8,431 bases of DNA from the NCBI GenBank assembly GCA_022013635.1, contig JAKLPX010000100.1, positions 1-8,431 of the forward strand, read 5' to 3'. The stretch comes from Candidatus Delongbacteria bacterium (GTDB taxonomy: Bacteria > UBA4055). The translations under genes were made by a program, and so were the position numbers. This document shows positions 7,094 to 8,431 of this stretch, piece after piece. Under the pieces are notes generated by a model, which was not told the origin of the DNA, searched no databases, and was given only the letters and a program-made list of their open reading frames with translations. Position 1 is the stretch's first letter; each line of letters begins with the position of its first letter.

Positions 7094-8203
7094 TCATTGA
7101 GTATTTGCAAAATAATAAATAGTAATTCCTATAGCTAAAACCACAATTGCGGCAAATGTAATTTTCAGCCAGCTTACAGGTCTTTCACCCTGAACTTCGC
7201 CGGTTCGGGCATTTACGAGAAATCTGAAAAGCTTATTTTTATATCTGTATGCGCTGACATATACAGGCAGAAGAATGTGTTTGAATGTAATGTCTTTATA
7301 GCTTGTGCCGACCTGAAATATCCTCTGTTCATTGCCGCCGATGTCTCCTCTGATGTCATTTCTGATGACAACAGCCATAATATTTTTCGCTATTTCAAAA
7401 CCTTCTTTCAGATCTATCTGATATTTTTCGGTTATAAATCCGCTTAAATATTTTTCGTCAAACGGTACGAGACTTTCGAGATCCCACGGTTCTAAAGCAT
7501 ATATATATTTAACGGGCAGTGATTTAGAAGCGGCAGTTAAGACATCGTCAAAGAATCTGGCAACGCGACCTGAAACGAAATACCATCTTGTTTTTCTTAC
7601 CTGTCTGGTTTTAGTTACTTGTTTGCCGTTTACGGTAGTCGTATAAGTTTCGGTTATATAGTAATATATCCCTCTCTGTCCGGTATAAGATGAGCTTGTA
7701 TCGGAATCGTAAGTCCAGTAGGGGATGTAAATGCCTTTAAAATGATCGAAATCCAAACTCGCCTTTTTCAGATCCGAAGGCGCGAACCATAATTTTATAA
7801 CCCATTTTCTGAATTCGCTCTGAGCATCCTTTCTTTCAAGCTTGAAAGGCAGTAACGATTTTGGTTGGAGCATGACTTCATCATGGGCGGAGCTTATTAT
7901 CAGAGGCGTAGCGCAGTACGGACATGAAGCTGACTTTATTTTCGGGTCTAATGTGGAAGACGCACCGCAGTCCTCACATTTTACGATATGTACCGAAAGC
8001 TGTTCCGAGGTTTTTGATTTATCATCAAGGTATGTATTGAAATCAAGTTCCTCTATCGCGGCATCTATCTGGGGAATATCATTCTCTGCGCCACAGTAGT
8101 CGCACTTAAGATTAATGGTGCCGGGTTTATACTTAAGATCAGCGCCGCAGCTTGTACATGAAAAAGTACTGCTTTGTGTATTTTTATCGTCATAATCTTC
8201 CAT
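7094..8203 (-). CDS. Tail-anchored protein with two N-terminal zinc ribbons (YdjG-like; often mislabelled PriA-like helicase)
   Basis: The protein has 369 residues. Two zinc ribbons with identical spacing open it: C16-x2-C19, 14 residues, C34-x2-C37; and C76-x2-C79, 14 residues, C94-x2-C97. A middle region of about 220 residues contains FKGIYIPYWTYD and a charged KQVTKTRQVRKTRW stretch. It ends in the family-like ARTGEVQGERPVS, just before a single hydrophobic helix (about 347-366) and a short polar tail. This predicts a tail anchor with the ribbons in the cytoplasm. Such proteins commonly sit beside SPFH/band-7 proteins with a GYF_2 tail, as with YdjG and YdjI in Bacillus subtilis. The upstream gene here fits, overlapping by one base (TAATG) with no clear Shine-Dalgarno sequence. 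Annotations as primosomal helicase stem from the ribbons; no helicase motif is present. The biochemical role is unknown; membrane-stress scaffolding is inferred from the Bacillus operon. Confidence 0.85.
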   Translation of the reverse strand: MEDYDDKNTQSSTFSCTSCGADLKYKPGTINLKCDYCGAENDIPQIDAAIEELDFNTYLDDKSKTSEQLSVHIVKCEDCGASSTLDPKIKSASCPYCATPLIISSAHDEVMLQPKSLLPFKLERKDAQSEFRKWVIKLWFAPSDLKKASLDFDHFKGIYIPYWTYDSDTSSSYTGQRGIYYYITETYTTTVNGKQVTKTRQVRKTRWYFVSGRVARFFDDVLTAASKSLPVKYIYALEPWDLESLVPFDEKYLSGFITEKYQIDLKEGFEIAKNIMAVVIRNDIRGDIGGNEQRIFQVGTSYKDITFKHILLPVYVSAYRYKNKLFRFLVNARTGEVQGERPVSWLKITFAAIVVLAIGITIYYFANTQ

Positions 8204-8205
8204 TA
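8201..8205 (-). promoter_or_regulatory. TAATG stop-start overlap, GYF_2 gene to zinc-ribbon gene
   Basis: The TAA of the upstream gene and the ATG of the zinc-ribbon gene share one base. The bases before it encode the proline-rich tail and contain only a weak GGGTG, so coupled translation is likely. Confidence 0.7.
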
Positions 8206-8431
8206 CGCACCCGGAATCGGCGGAGGTGTTCCTGCAAATATTCCGTTAAATTCCGGAACATCTTTAGCCGGAGTCCAGTTCGTCATTCCTTCACGCCATA
8301 CAAGCGTATCTTGATCTATCATTTTCTGGATTGTCATATTTTTTAAAACGGATGTGTCATAGGGACCGTCCTGCTGTCCGTTGAGGACTATGAAAAATTT
8401 AGGCGACGGAGGAATCGGTGGAGGCATCGGC
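8203..8431 (-). CDS. C-terminal GYF_2 domain of a probable SPFH/band-7 protein (5' end outside window)
   Basis: Only the last 75 or so residues are visible, and the frame is open to the right edge. They hold one GYF_2 (DUF4339-like) domain: FFIVLNGQQDGPYD, then the helix part, then DTLVWREGMTNW and AKDVPEF. It is bracketed by MPPPIPP and TPPPIPGA. I recognise this arrangement from the C-terminus of SPFH/YdjI-like virion-core-type proteins, whose N-terminal part forms a membrane-associated oligomer; that part lies outside the window, so its identity is inferred. The stop overlaps the ATG of the zinc-ribbon protein in TAATG, which supports a two-gene module. A Met codon at 8427 exists but is preceded by an in-frame Pro codon in the proline-rich linker, so it is not a likely start. 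A free-standing GYF_2 protein is the main alternative. Confidence 0.8.
   Translation of the reverse strand, partial: PMPPPIPPSPKFFIVLNGQQDGPYDTSVLKNMTIQKMIDQDTLVWREGMTNWTPAKDVPEFNGIFAGTPPPIPGA
8213..8424 (-). repeat. Short direct repeat encoding PPPIP on each side of the GYF_2 domain
   Basis: The plus-strand words GGAATCGGCGGAGG (8213-8226) and GGAATCGGTGGAGG (8411-8424) match at 13 of 14 bases. Each encodes PPPIP in the same frame, one before and one after the GYF_2 domain. The repeat is explained by the protein motif and is not a mobile-element end. Confidence 0.7.

Noticed and set aside
7094..8203. PriA/primosomal helicase function for the zinc-ribbon protein
   Set aside because: There is no Walker A, DEAH-type or other helicase motif, only CxxC ribbons and a C-terminal membrane helix.

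Overview
The window comes from an AT-rich bacterium. I counted about 31% G+C over the first 420 bases and about 37% in three 60-base samples elsewhere. It has six genes on the minus strand and one on the plus strand at the left edge. There are no tRNAs, rRNAs, CRISPR arrays or insertion sequences that I can see. The lineage cannot be fixed from this sequence. The ribosome recycling factor has a GKA/PWDK-type sequence that I recall from Bacteroidota and related groups. Ankyrin proteins plus large kinase-ATPase fusions also occur in spirochaetes and other host-associated or environmental Gram-negative bacteria.

Layout, in minus-strand transcription order (right to left). A partial gene at the right edge ends in a GYF_2-like domain bracketed by two PPPIP motifs, the usual tail of SPFH/band-7 proteins of the YdjI type. 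It overlaps by one base (TAATG) a tail-anchored protein with two zinc ribbons, and together they look like a membrane-surface module. An 87-bp gap follows, with a good sigma70-like promoter and an imperfect inverted repeat. It leads into frr (ribosome recycling factor), argS (arginyl-tRNA synthetase), a 1253-residue Ser/Thr kinase fused to a STAND-type NTPase and a long helical region, and a T7-lysozyme-like amidase that overlaps the kinase stop by one base. At the left edge, convergent to the amidase and only 7 bp away, is the 3' end of an ankyrin-repeat gene.

frr and argS serve translation. The kinase is packed against argS (9 bp), with its Shine-Dalgarno sequence overlapping the argS stop. 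The amidase has no visible Shine-Dalgarno sequence and probably depends on termination of the kinase. The result is an apparent translation-signalling-cell wall operon.

The most interesting points are these. The kinase keeps its catalytic residues but lacks the HRD arginine, and its fused NTPase has lost both the Walker A Ser/Thr and the Walker B acidic residue, so it may be a pseudo-NTPase sensor. The signal-less endolysin-like amidase is coupled to that kinase. The HIGH signature of ArgRS reads G-I-H-N.
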